Shown here one piece after another: positions 12,701-15,789 of a stretch of 18,237 bases of DNA. Position 1 is the stretch's first letter, and every line of letters begins with the position of its first letter. Location: NCBI RefSeq assembly GCF_029870285.1, contig NZ_JACSYA010000052.1:1-18237 (forward strand). Direction: 5' to 3'. A model generated the notes under the pieces. That model had not been told where the DNA came from. It saw nothing but the letters and a program-made list of their open reading frames with translations, and did no database searches. Source of the stretch: Delftia sp. PS-11. GTDB taxonomy: Bacteria; Pseudomonadota; Gammaproteobacteria; Burkholderiales; Burkholderiaceae_C. Position numbers and translations under genes: made by a program.

Positions 12701-15571
12701 CCGCATCTGCGGTTTGCGGTGACGCATGCCATCGATGTGACCACGTATCCCATGGACGTGGAAGTCCGCCTGAGCGATGTGCTGTCGCTCAAGATGATCT
12801 ATCAGCGCAGCAGCTTCGGCGATGCCTCGGTGCAGGCCCTGCTGCGGCAATTGGTGCAGGCGCTGACGTCGATGGCGAACGAGGGCATGCACTGTCTTCG
12901 GGACATCGCCTTGTTGCCTGAGCCTGGCCGCGATGCGCTGGCCAGCACCGGCCTGGATGCCTGCCGTCCGCCATTCCTGCCCGTGCATGCCAGCATGGAG
13001 CTGCAGGCGCGCCGGGACCCCGGCGCGGTGGCGCTGGTCATGGGCGAGCAAACCATCAGCCATGGCCAGCTGCATGTGCGCAGCAACCATTTCGCGAACC
13101 GCCTGGTGCAGTCCGGCGTGGGGCCAGGAACCGTTGTCGGCATCGCCATGGAGCGTTCGCTGGAAATGGTGATCTGCCTGCTGTCCGTGCTCAAGGCGGG
13201 AGCGGCCTACCTGCCTCTGGATCCAGCGTCGCCCGCCGAACGCCAGAGGTTCATGCTGGCAGACAGCGGTGCCTCCCACCTGATCGCGCACAGGGCGGCG
13301 CTGCACAAGCTGGGCTCGCCGGCCGTGGCCCATCAGGTGGTGGCCGAAGAGGTGGATTTCACCCAGGCCTGCAACGCGGCGCCGGACCATGCCGTGCATG
13401 AGCGCGACCTGGCCTATGTGATCTACACCTCAGGCTCGACCGGGCAGCCCAAGGGCGTGGTGGTCGAGCACGGGCCGCTGTCCATGCACTGCGCGGCCAC
13501 GGCCGAGATTTACGGCATGCGGGCGAATTCGCGCGAGCTGCATTTCATGTCCTTTTCCTTCGACGGTGCCCATGAGCGCTGGCTGACGGCCTTGAGCATC
13601 GGTGCGTGCCTGGTGTTGCGCGATCCGGAGATGTGGACTGCGGAGCAGGCCTGCGAGGCCCTGCGCCACCACGGCATCTCCAATGCCGCGTTCCCGCCGG
13701 CCTATCTGGCGCAGATCGCGGACTGGGCCGCAGAGCATTCGCAAGAGCCGCCGCCGGTGGAACTGTATGTCTTCGGTGGCGAGGCCATGCCCAAGGCCGC
13801 CTACGACAAGGTACGCCAGAGCCTGCGCCCGCGCGTGCTCATCAACGGCTACGGCCCCACCGAGACGGTGGTGACGCCGCTGATCTGGAAGGCTGAGGCG
13901 AGCGAAACCTTCGAGTGCGCCTACGCCCCCATCGGCCGGCCGGTAGGCGAGCGCACGGTGCACATCCTGGACGCCGACCTGCACCGTGTGCCGCACGGCG
14001 TCGTGGGCGAGTTGTACATCGGCGGCTATGGCCTGGCGCGGGGCTATCTATCGCGCCACGGCCTGACGGCCGAGCGCTTCGTCGCCGATCCCTTCGACGG
14101 CAGTGGGGGCCGCCTGTACCGCACGGGGGACCTGGTGCGCGAGATGCCGGACGGCAATATCGAGTACATAGGCCGGGCCGACCACCAGGTCAAGATCCGG
14201 GGCTTCCGCATCGAGCTGGGCGAGGTCGAGAAGGCCGTCAGGGCCGTGCCCGGCGTGGTCGAGGCCGCCGTGCTGGTCCAGGATGCCGGTACCGGCAAGC
14301 AGCTGATTGCCTATGTGGTGGGCGAGGAGGGGGTCTCCGCGCAGTCCCTGGTCCAGCGCATCCGCCAGCAGACAGGCGAACACCTGCCTGACTACATGCT
14401 GCCGGCCCATACGCTGGTCCTGCCCGCCCTGCCAAGACTGGTCAGCGGCAAGCTCGACCGTGGTGCGCTGCCGCTGCCGCAGGCAGATGCCGGGCGGGTT
14501 CACGTGCCACCGTCCACAGCGTCGGCCATGGCGCTGGCCCGCATCTGGCAGGAGGTGCTTGGCGTGGAACGCGTGGGCGAGACCGACAACTTCTTCGAGA
14601 TGGGCGGAGACTCCCTGCTCAGCCTCAGGATGCACGCCAAAGTGCGCAAGCTGGGTGATCCACAGCTGGACTTCAAGCTGCGCGACCTTCTGCAGCGCCC
14701 CACCATTGCTGGCCTGCTGAAATTGCGTTCCGCCAGTGCTGGCGGGGCTGGCGGGACCGTGGCGCTCAACGCCGTGTGCGAAGCTGCGCCGCCGCTGTTC
14801 TGCGTGCATGCCGGGTTCGGCACGGTGTTTGACTACCAGCCGCTTGCGCGGGCATTGCAGGACCAGCGGACCGTCCACGCCATACCCTGCCGCAGCCTGA
14901 GCGATCCCGGCTACCGCGACCGCTCGCTGGAACAGATGGCCGACGACTACTGCGCGATGGTGAGACAGGTACAGCCTGCCGGCCCCTACCACCTGCTGGG
15001 CTGGTCCCTGGGTGGCAGCCTGGCGGCCTTGATCGCGGCCAGACTCGAAGGCCAGGGACAGACGGTGGGGTTCCTGGGACTGGTGGACCCGTTCGTGCCT
15101 GCTGGCGATGCGGCCGAATCCCCGTCGTGGTGGGATGACTTCCGACTCTTCGTCTCGCAGATGCTGCCCTTGGTGCGCATCGAAGACCTTGCGGACATCG
15201 ATGCATCGGTACCGCCCCGCGCCGATCTTCTGGCTGCCGCGCTGGGCCGTGAAGTTTCAAGGCAGGGACCGGGGATACCCAGCGGCCATGCCTGCATGGA
15301 CGGCGCCGACCTGGCCCAGGCCTTTCTGACCACCCTGCACCTGAAGCACCTGGCGCTGCAGGCGCAGGCCCTGGTGCCCGTGCAAGCGGCGGCAAGTCTT
15401 TGGTGGAGCGATGAAACCGCGGCCGGGCACCGGCTGCGGCTTGTGAACCAGCTGCGCCAGGAGGGCGGCCAGGGCGCGGAGATCTGCACCAGCCACTACG
15501 CCATCATGAGAAACGAGGAGCTGACGGCTGCAGTCCTTGAAGGATTGGCGCTGGAGTACGCGTTGGGCTGA
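479..15571 (+). CDS. Four-module terminal NRPS (C-A-T, C-A-T, C-A-T-E, C-A-T-TE), probable siderophore synthetase
   Basis: This 5030-residue cytoplasmic megasynthetase adds four residues to a peptide started on upstream proteins and releases it. Seen directly: four condensation domains (second-His motifs at about H172, H1261, H2342, H3854), four adenylation domains (P-loop TSGSTGxPKG near 649, 1731, 2816, 4317), four carrier serines (S1038, S2119, S3212, S4712), an epimerase (HHLVIDG from H3392) and a thioesterase (GWSLGG, S4843). Pocket residues read DVWNIGLIH (Thr-like), DVWHLSLID (Ser), DGEDHGAVT and DGEAVGGVT (both probably basic residues). The ATG is chosen because it lies in an ATGA overlap with the preceding stop and is followed by a normal inter-protein linker (FLDALAAQGIDFSGLPIVP) before the first C domain. 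There is no strong Shine-Dalgarno, which fits translational coupling. The receptor gene downstream implies a siderophore. The product itself is inferred; the enzyme class is certain. Confidence 0.97.
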   Translation: MKNTEFDIAHRFNVLAPAKRRQFLDALAAQGIDFSGLPIVPAQDVAVTPASYAQARMWFLWKLEPQSAAYHISGAWRLHGALDLGALRTGFAALVERHAALRTVFKAGPEGLPLQCVLEHVEIDIPVVEAEQPAAQMQSLCHRSFDLETGPLLRVVLIREAQDRHLLVVVMHHIVSDGRSMQILMEEFAAQYAAHVQSLAAGLPSLPVQYADYALWQRNWMEAGERDRQLAYWTQQLGREQPVLQLQADHPRRADGSYPAAEHVLLLPRPLVQALKVRARAEGATLFMALLAGWQALLARYSGQGDIRVGVPLANRQRAETQGLVGLFVNTQVLRNRIDRRMPMVQVLRQAREAVLGAQAHQDLPFDQLVEALQPERNLGVQALFQVMHNHQSTAAALPRQMAGLVLEPCPQDERAAQFELVLNSSESADGEVRLAFNYAAPLFESETIARMAGHCQALLQALAEHPQQALGDVPLLLPQEQHQLASWGLNRLPAGQGQPVHRSFEASAKRTPDAVALAFGDAALSYGELNRRANRLAHRLMSLGVGLETRVAVAAQRSVEMMVGLLAILKAGGAYVPLDLDYPRDRLAYMLQDSGVHLVLCQGPGQSLLPDRHGLQVVDLDASEPGVWPDHDPQVEVDGQNLAYVIYTSGSTGRPKGAANRHDALSNCMAWMQERYGLTAQDAVLHKAPFGFDVSVWEMFWPLTVGVKLVLAQPGDQREPARIVELIRRHQITTLNFVPSMLQAFLAHEGIEAQTRLRYVICGGEAMPAATQREALQRLAGVSLQNLYGPTEAAIHVTQWTCRDDGLSLVPIGRPISATDAWVLDTDMQLVPQGVAGELYLGGMALARGYLNRPGLTAERFVADPFDASGKSRLYRTGDLVRWNAEGQIEYLGRMDHQVKIRGLRIELGEIEAHLLAQSEVREAVVVAAQGPGGECLVGYVAAPGEDERLAARLRQALASVLPDYMVPSSIVVLQGLPLNANGKVDRKALPAPQWLEREYAQPLTATEAQLAAIWAELLGRERVGRHDHFFELGGHSLLALGLLERMRAHGLTASVRTLFQHPQLADFAAQVTRADDSAEVEVPPNGIPEGCTAITPDMLTLVALDAREIAQVVDAVPGGACNIQDIYPLAPLQEGILFHHTLHQQGDAYATPTLLGFDTRERLEGFVLRLNQVIARHDILRTAVLWEGLAEPVQVVCRQAQVLVDWQEPGEGEGDVAAALQQRLDPRVQRIDVRRAPMIRAMAAQDARNGRWLLQLLTHHLVLDHTTLERIVEEIALMAQGREAELPKPLPFRRFVAQARLGVSALEHEDFFRAMLGDVDEPTAPFGLLDVQGDGSAVEEARLALDAPLSRELRRQAQRHGVSAASLFHLAWALVLGRTTGKDDVVFGTVLFGRMQGGEGAHSALGMFINTLPLRIRLGGRSVQECLHETHAGLTGLMHHEHATLSLAQRCSALPGGTPLFSALLNYRYSVVPQDEVAAGATAGAWEGMTALGGQERTNYPVTVSIDDLGEGFGIVAQADAALGAERLCGYMAAAVACVVQALDSEPGLEATALDMLDGKEWTQLQAWSLGARAEPGMQPVHRLIERQAQARPDAVALVFGEQVLSYDQLNRRANQLAHRLIALGVRPESRVGIAMERSIEIVVGLLAIMKAGGAYVPLDPEHPPERLAQMIEDGAVRRLLTHSALRERLPAGEDLQWLDIDRIDVARESQRNPVVAVHGEHLAYVIFTSGSTGRPKGAANRHMALHNRLVWMQQAYALDASDAVLQKTPFSFDVSVWEFFWPLMIGARLVMAAPGDHRDPARLVELITGHGITTVHFVPSMLQAFVAHAGVAACTGLRRILCSGEALPAEAQNAVFRLLPGAGLYNLYGPTEAAIDVTHWRCRDDGRRQVPIGRPISGIRTYVLDCAMRPAPQGVAGELYLGGIGLARGYLNRPALTAERFVADPLDTQGGLLYRTGDLVRWNGEGQIEYLGRLDHQVKIRGLRIELGEIEAHLLAQPGVREAVVVAAEATSGARLVAYVAGPDADEGLAETLRQALVGRLPDYMQPSAIVVLPALALNANGKVDRKALPQPEWAQRGYEPPHNGVEQQLSAIWAELLGLDRVGRRDNFFELGGHSLLAMGMLERMRAHGLSASVRSLFQHPQLADFAVQLMQADGAAQVQVPPNGIPEGCTAITPDMLTLVALDAQEIAHVVDAVPGGAANIQDIYPLAPLQEGILFHHTLHQQGDAYATPTLLGFDTCERLEGFVLRLNQVIARHDILRTAVLWEGLAEPVQVVCRQAQVLVDWQEPGEGEGDVAAALQQRLDPRVQRIDVRRAPMIRAMAAQDARNGRWLLQLLTHHLVLDHTTLERIVEEIALMAQGREAELPKPLPFRRFVAQARLGVSALEHEDFFRAMLGDVDEPTAPFGLLDVQGDGSAVEEARLALDAPLSRELRRQAQRHGVSAASLFHLAWALVLGRTTGKDDVVFGTVLFGRMQGGEGAHSALGMFINTLPLRIRLGGRSVQECLHETHAGLTGLMHHEHATLSLAQRCSALPGGTPLFSALLNYRYSVVPQDEVAAGATAGAWEGMTALGGQERTNYPVDMSIDDLGQGFRLVGQAIKTVGAQRLCAFMLAAVEGIVAALAETPALPACDIELLDQDEWAQLTQWAQGVQSECNPQRRDCQPLVHRLFEHQVDEQPQATALVFGDECISYAQLNRRANRLAHRLMAEGVGAEVRVGIAVERSVEMVVAVLAVLKSGAAYVPLDPGYPAERLAHMVEDSGMACLLTQSRLGLAVAGRVKALDLDAIGAMPGPDHNPGAAVHGECLAYVIYTSGSTGRPKGVGISHRCLAEQAQLAVGFAALSPQDRVLQFATLNFDGCIEQLFAPLVAGAAMVLRGPELWDSATFHRELIAKQISVADLTTAYWLLLVQDFARQGLREYGRLRQMHVGGEAMPWAGLQAWSDAGLGHVKLLNAYGPTEATVTASVFDCASSLEGSGMAPQSVPIGRPLAGRYMRVVDDLMRPVPLGVAGELCIGGPLLSRGYLNRAGLSAERFVADPFGQDGARLYRTGDRVRWNSLGQIEYLGRVDHQVKIRGLRIELGEVQAQLLALPDVSEAVVVASEGPSGTRLLAYVSARSGRELVVPEMRARLAEVLPDYMVPGAIMVLDRLPQNASGKLDRHALPVIGAEAVYEAPQGELEQTLARVWAEVLGLQRVGRGDNFFALGGDSILSLQIVSRLRRHGWKLSPRQLFERQSIAELARVAEAVQEESSQEPEAQGTVPLLPIQAEFFEMPLEQRSHWNQALLLRSSQPLQPQTLVQALAAVLRQHDSLRLRYRQAADGAWEQYYGEPSEAEIQQLLWVRKVAHADEIEALCEQAQRSLDIVHGPLLRSLCIEVGDGSWRLLLVAHHLVIDGVSWRIVLEDLRSAYEDLLQGRDPARIHKTSSYRHWSHALQAHAVDCGGELAYWQAQVGGAAKLPCARPDGANTLALQSSVELKLDRERTRALISRAPAAYRTQINDMLLTALARALSAWSGRERILVDLEGHGRDDLGGSVDVSRTVGWFTSIFPVALDAGGSPGDALKRVKQSLREVPLKGLGYGVLKYMGTEQQKQALRALPKASLIFNYLGQFDGSFDSAAAWLPAEESSGMSADASAPLSHEFTINGRVYDGELVMTAGFSEARHDTADVQAWMARYRQELEALIDHCLSGAQGVTPSDFPLARVTQAQLDGFALPAGNLSDIYPLSPLQSGMLFHSLSDPSGVSYVTQLRIDAHGLDAARFRKAWQAVLDRHAVLRSGFLTDLALPLQWVARQVSLAIGEYDYRHCEDVPAALDALAAEQYVAFDLKKPPLMRLTLVRVSDGSHHCIWTAHHLLTDGWSSSNLLGEVLRDYKGMPVEPVDNSYRDYIAWLQGLDQGASETYWRSMVQPLQEPTLLVDALSRPVLREGHHEIDVTLDAGATQQLVEFARRERVTANTLVQAAWSLVLARYTGQATVSFGATVAGRPPELAGVEKMQGLFINTLPVVVACDGALELGPWLRALQAQNLASREHEQTSLSDIQRWAGKGQRGLFDSIVVFENYPIDSVLSEHDDPHLRFAVTHAIDVTTYPMDVEVRLSDVLSLKMIYQRSSFGDASVQALLRQLVQALTSMANEGMHCLRDIALLPEPGRDALASTGLDACRPPFLPVHASMELQARRDPGAVALVMGEQTISHGQLHVRSNHFANRLVQSGVGPGTVVGIAMERSLEMVICLLSVLKAGAAYLPLDPASPAERQRFMLADSGASHLIAHRAALHKLGSPAVAHQVVAEEVDFTQACNAAPDHAVHERDLAYVIYTSGSTGQPKGVVVEHGPLSMHCAATAEIYGMRANSRELHFMSFSFDGAHERWLTALSIGACLVLRDPEMWTAEQACEALRHHGISNAAFPPAYLAQIADWAAEHSQEPPPVELYVFGGEAMPKAAYDKVRQSLRPRVLINGYGPTETVVTPLIWKAEASETFECAYAPIGRPVGERTVHILDADLHRVPHGVVGELYIGGYGLARGYLSRHGLTAERFVADPFDGSGGRLYRTGDLVREMPDGNIEYIGRADHQVKIRGFRIELGEVEKAVRAVPGVVEAAVLVQDAGTGKQLIAYVVGEEGVSAQSLVQRIRQQTGEHLPDYMLPAHTLVLPALPRLVSGKLDRGALPLPQADAGRVHVPPSTASAMALARIWQEVLGVERVGETDNFFEMGGDSLLSLRMHAKVRKLGDPQLDFKLRDLLQRPTIAGLLKLRSASAGGAGGTVALNAVCEAAPPLFCVHAGFGTVFDYQPLARALQDQRTVHAIPCRSLSDPGYRDRSLEQMADDYCAMVRQVQPAGPYHLLGWSLGGSLAALIAARLEGQGQTVGFLGLVDPFVPAGDAAESPSWWDDFRLFVSQMLPLVRIEDLADIDASVPPRADLLAAALGREVSRQGPGIPSGHACMDGADLAQAFLTTLHLKHLALQAQALVPVQAAASLWWSDETAAGHRLRLVNQLRQEGGQGAEICTSHYAIMRNEELTAAVLEGLALEYALG
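3750..6945 (+). other. NRPS module 2: C (dual C/E type) - A (Ser) - T
   Basis: The condensation domain (from about residue 1095) carries HHTLHQQGD at 1141-1149, which matches the HH-x5-GD signature of dual condensation/epimerisation domains, as well as the normal second-His motif HHLVLDH at 1261-1267. By that family's known behaviour it would epimerise the upstream threonine to D-Thr before condensation. The A domain (about 1585-2075) has pocket residues D1776, V1777, W1780, H1819, L1844, S1846, L1870, I1878, D1879, which is exactly the established serine code DVWHLSLID. The carrier serine is 2119 in LGGHS. The C domain is almost identical in DNA to that of module 3. Confidence 0.87.
3895..4980 (+). 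repeat. Intragenic DNA repeat, copy 1 (within C domain of module 2)
   Basis: This stretch matches copy 2 at a constant offset of 3243 nt (1081 codons). By eye I find six differences in about 1.09 kb, at 3962, around 4033, around 4048-4049, 4123 and 4966. From 4124 to 4965 (842 nt) I see none. Similarity at the same offset extends upstream at lower identity through the linker and carrier domain to about 3610, and stops abruptly near 4985. This is a homogenised domain duplication, not a mobile element: there are no terminal inverted repeats and the frame is preserved. Confidence 0.93.
6990..11565 (+). other. NRPS module 3: C (dual C/E type) - A (basic residue?) - T - E
   Basis: The condensation domain repeats the dual signature HHTLHQQGD (2222-2230) and HHLVLDH (2342-2348), so the preceding serine is predicted to become D-Ser. 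The A domain (about 2670-3165) has pocket residues D2861, G2862, E2865, D2903, H2931, G2933, A2958, V2966, T2967. Two acidic residues in the pocket (Glu at the '239' and Asp at the '278' position) suggest a cationic side chain such as Lys, Orn, N-hydroxy-Orn or Arg; I cannot choose between them. The carrier has LGGDSI (S3212), the form normally paired with an E domain, and a full epimerisation domain follows (HHLVIDG from 3392, then EGHGR, VGWFTSIFPV and NYLGQFD). This residue is therefore predicted D. Confidence 0.83.
7138..8223 (+). repeat. Intragenic DNA repeat, copy 2 (within C domain of module 3)
   Basis: This is the second copy of the near-identical condensation-domain segment. The only amino-acid changes I see within it relative to copy 1 are silent or single-site, for example Cys2243 in place of Arg1162. 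The block includes the second-His active-site motif. Beyond about 8228 the two domains diverge at once (TVSIDDLGEGF in copy 1, DMSIDDLGQGF in copy 2). Confidence 0.93.
11620..15571 (+). other. NRPS module 4: C (DCL) - A (basic residue, Orn/OH-Orn?) - T - TE
   Basis: The condensation domain (LSDIYPLSPLQSGMLF onward, HHLLTDG at 3854-3860) has DCL character, in agreement with the epimerase just before it. The A domain (about 4180-4665) has pocket residues D4362, G4363, E4366, A4404, V4431, G4433, G4457, V4465, T4466. It keeps the DGE start of module 3 but has Ala instead of Asp at the '278' position, so a related but different diamino acid, such as N5-hydroxyornithine, is plausible. The carrier has MGGDS (S4712). 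The C-terminal alpha/beta-hydrolase thioesterase (about 4765-5030) shows GWSLGG with S4843, a likely Asp at 4870 (GLVDP) and a likely His at 5006 (TSHYAIM). It releases the chain by hydrolysis or, if the last residue is hydroxyornithine, by closing a cyclic hydroxamate. Confidence 0.84.
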
Positions 15572-15579
15572 AGGGAACC

Positions 15580-15595
15580 GGGGGCGAAAGTCCCC
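15580..15595 (+). other. Small GNRA-loop hairpin after the NRPS stop
   Basis: GGGGGC, loop GAAA, then GUCCCC forms a 6-bp stem with one G-U pair closed by a GNRA tetraloop, nine bases after the NRPS stop. No T-run follows, so it is a poor intrinsic terminator. It may stabilise the 3' end of the NRPS message or attenuate transcription into the receptor. Function is not known. Confidence 0.4.
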
Positions 15596-15748
15596 TGCTC
15601 AGTCTCTGGCCGCCGCGTACTGCCAGGCCGGGCTCATTGCGTACCCCTTTCGGGTTTTCATGAAATTCGGGTTACACCTTGTCTCCATTTTTCTGTGCAG
15701 AGCGTCTTTGAAATATGCAACAGCCAAGGCCGGGGTCCGTGCCAGGTT

Positions 15749-15767
15749 GGTAATCAGTCTCATTCAA
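15749..15767. promoter_or_regulatory. Candidate Fur-binding site upstream of the receptor
   Basis: GGTAATCAGTCTCATTCAA matches 11 of 19 positions of the classical Fur consensus. Read on the other strand the core is AATGAGACTGATTACC, which looks more like typical GAGAAT-type Fur boxes. It ends 22 bases before the receptor ATG, where a bound repressor would block transcription or initiation. Iron repression is expected for such a gene, but the match is only moderate and I see no clear -35/-10 pair around it. Confidence 0.35.
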
Positions 15768-15774
15768 TGCTTTT

Positions 15775-15779
15775 GGAAA
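15775..15779 (+). promoter_or_regulatory. Ribosome binding site of the TonB-dependent receptor (weak)
   Basis: GGAAA lies 10 bases before ATG 15790 and is the only purine-rich Shine-Dalgarno-like element in reach. An in-frame stop (TAA, 15751-15753) lies upstream with no other ATG, GTG or TTG between, so this start is well bounded. Confidence 0.5.
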
Positions 15780-15789
15780 TCCTTCAACC

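Larger units (their letters stand above)
15572..15789. other. Intergenic region between NRPS and receptor
   Basis: These 218 bases hold the GNRA hairpin near the NRPS stop, a perfect 10-bp palindrome TTTCATGAAA (15656-15665) and the candidate Fur site near the receptor. I found no convincing sigma-70 pair and no TAAAT...CGT iron-starvation-sigma promoter. A TTGAAA at 15708-15713 resembles a -35 box but lacks a -10 at proper spacing. The gap is long enough for a separate receptor promoter, but read-through from the NRPS operon is equally possible. Confidence 0.6.

Noticed and set aside
12065..13399. 444-codon minus-strand open frame opposite module 4
   Set aside because: Shadow of the plus-strand C and A domains, with no coherent domain content.
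15580..15595. GNRA hairpin as the intrinsic terminator of the NRPS operon
   Set aside because: The stem is only six pairs with a G-U and no T-run follows. It is kept as a hairpin without the terminator label.
15656..15665. Palindrome TTTCATGAAA as an operator
   Set aside because: A perfect 10-bp palindrome can arise by chance, it matches no operator consensus I recognise, and it lies over 120 bases from the receptor start.
15572..15789. Iron-starvation sigma promoter (TAAAT ... CGT type)
   Set aside because: No TAAAT-like box was found at the right distance from a CGT motif. The CGTC at 15703 has no matching upstream element.
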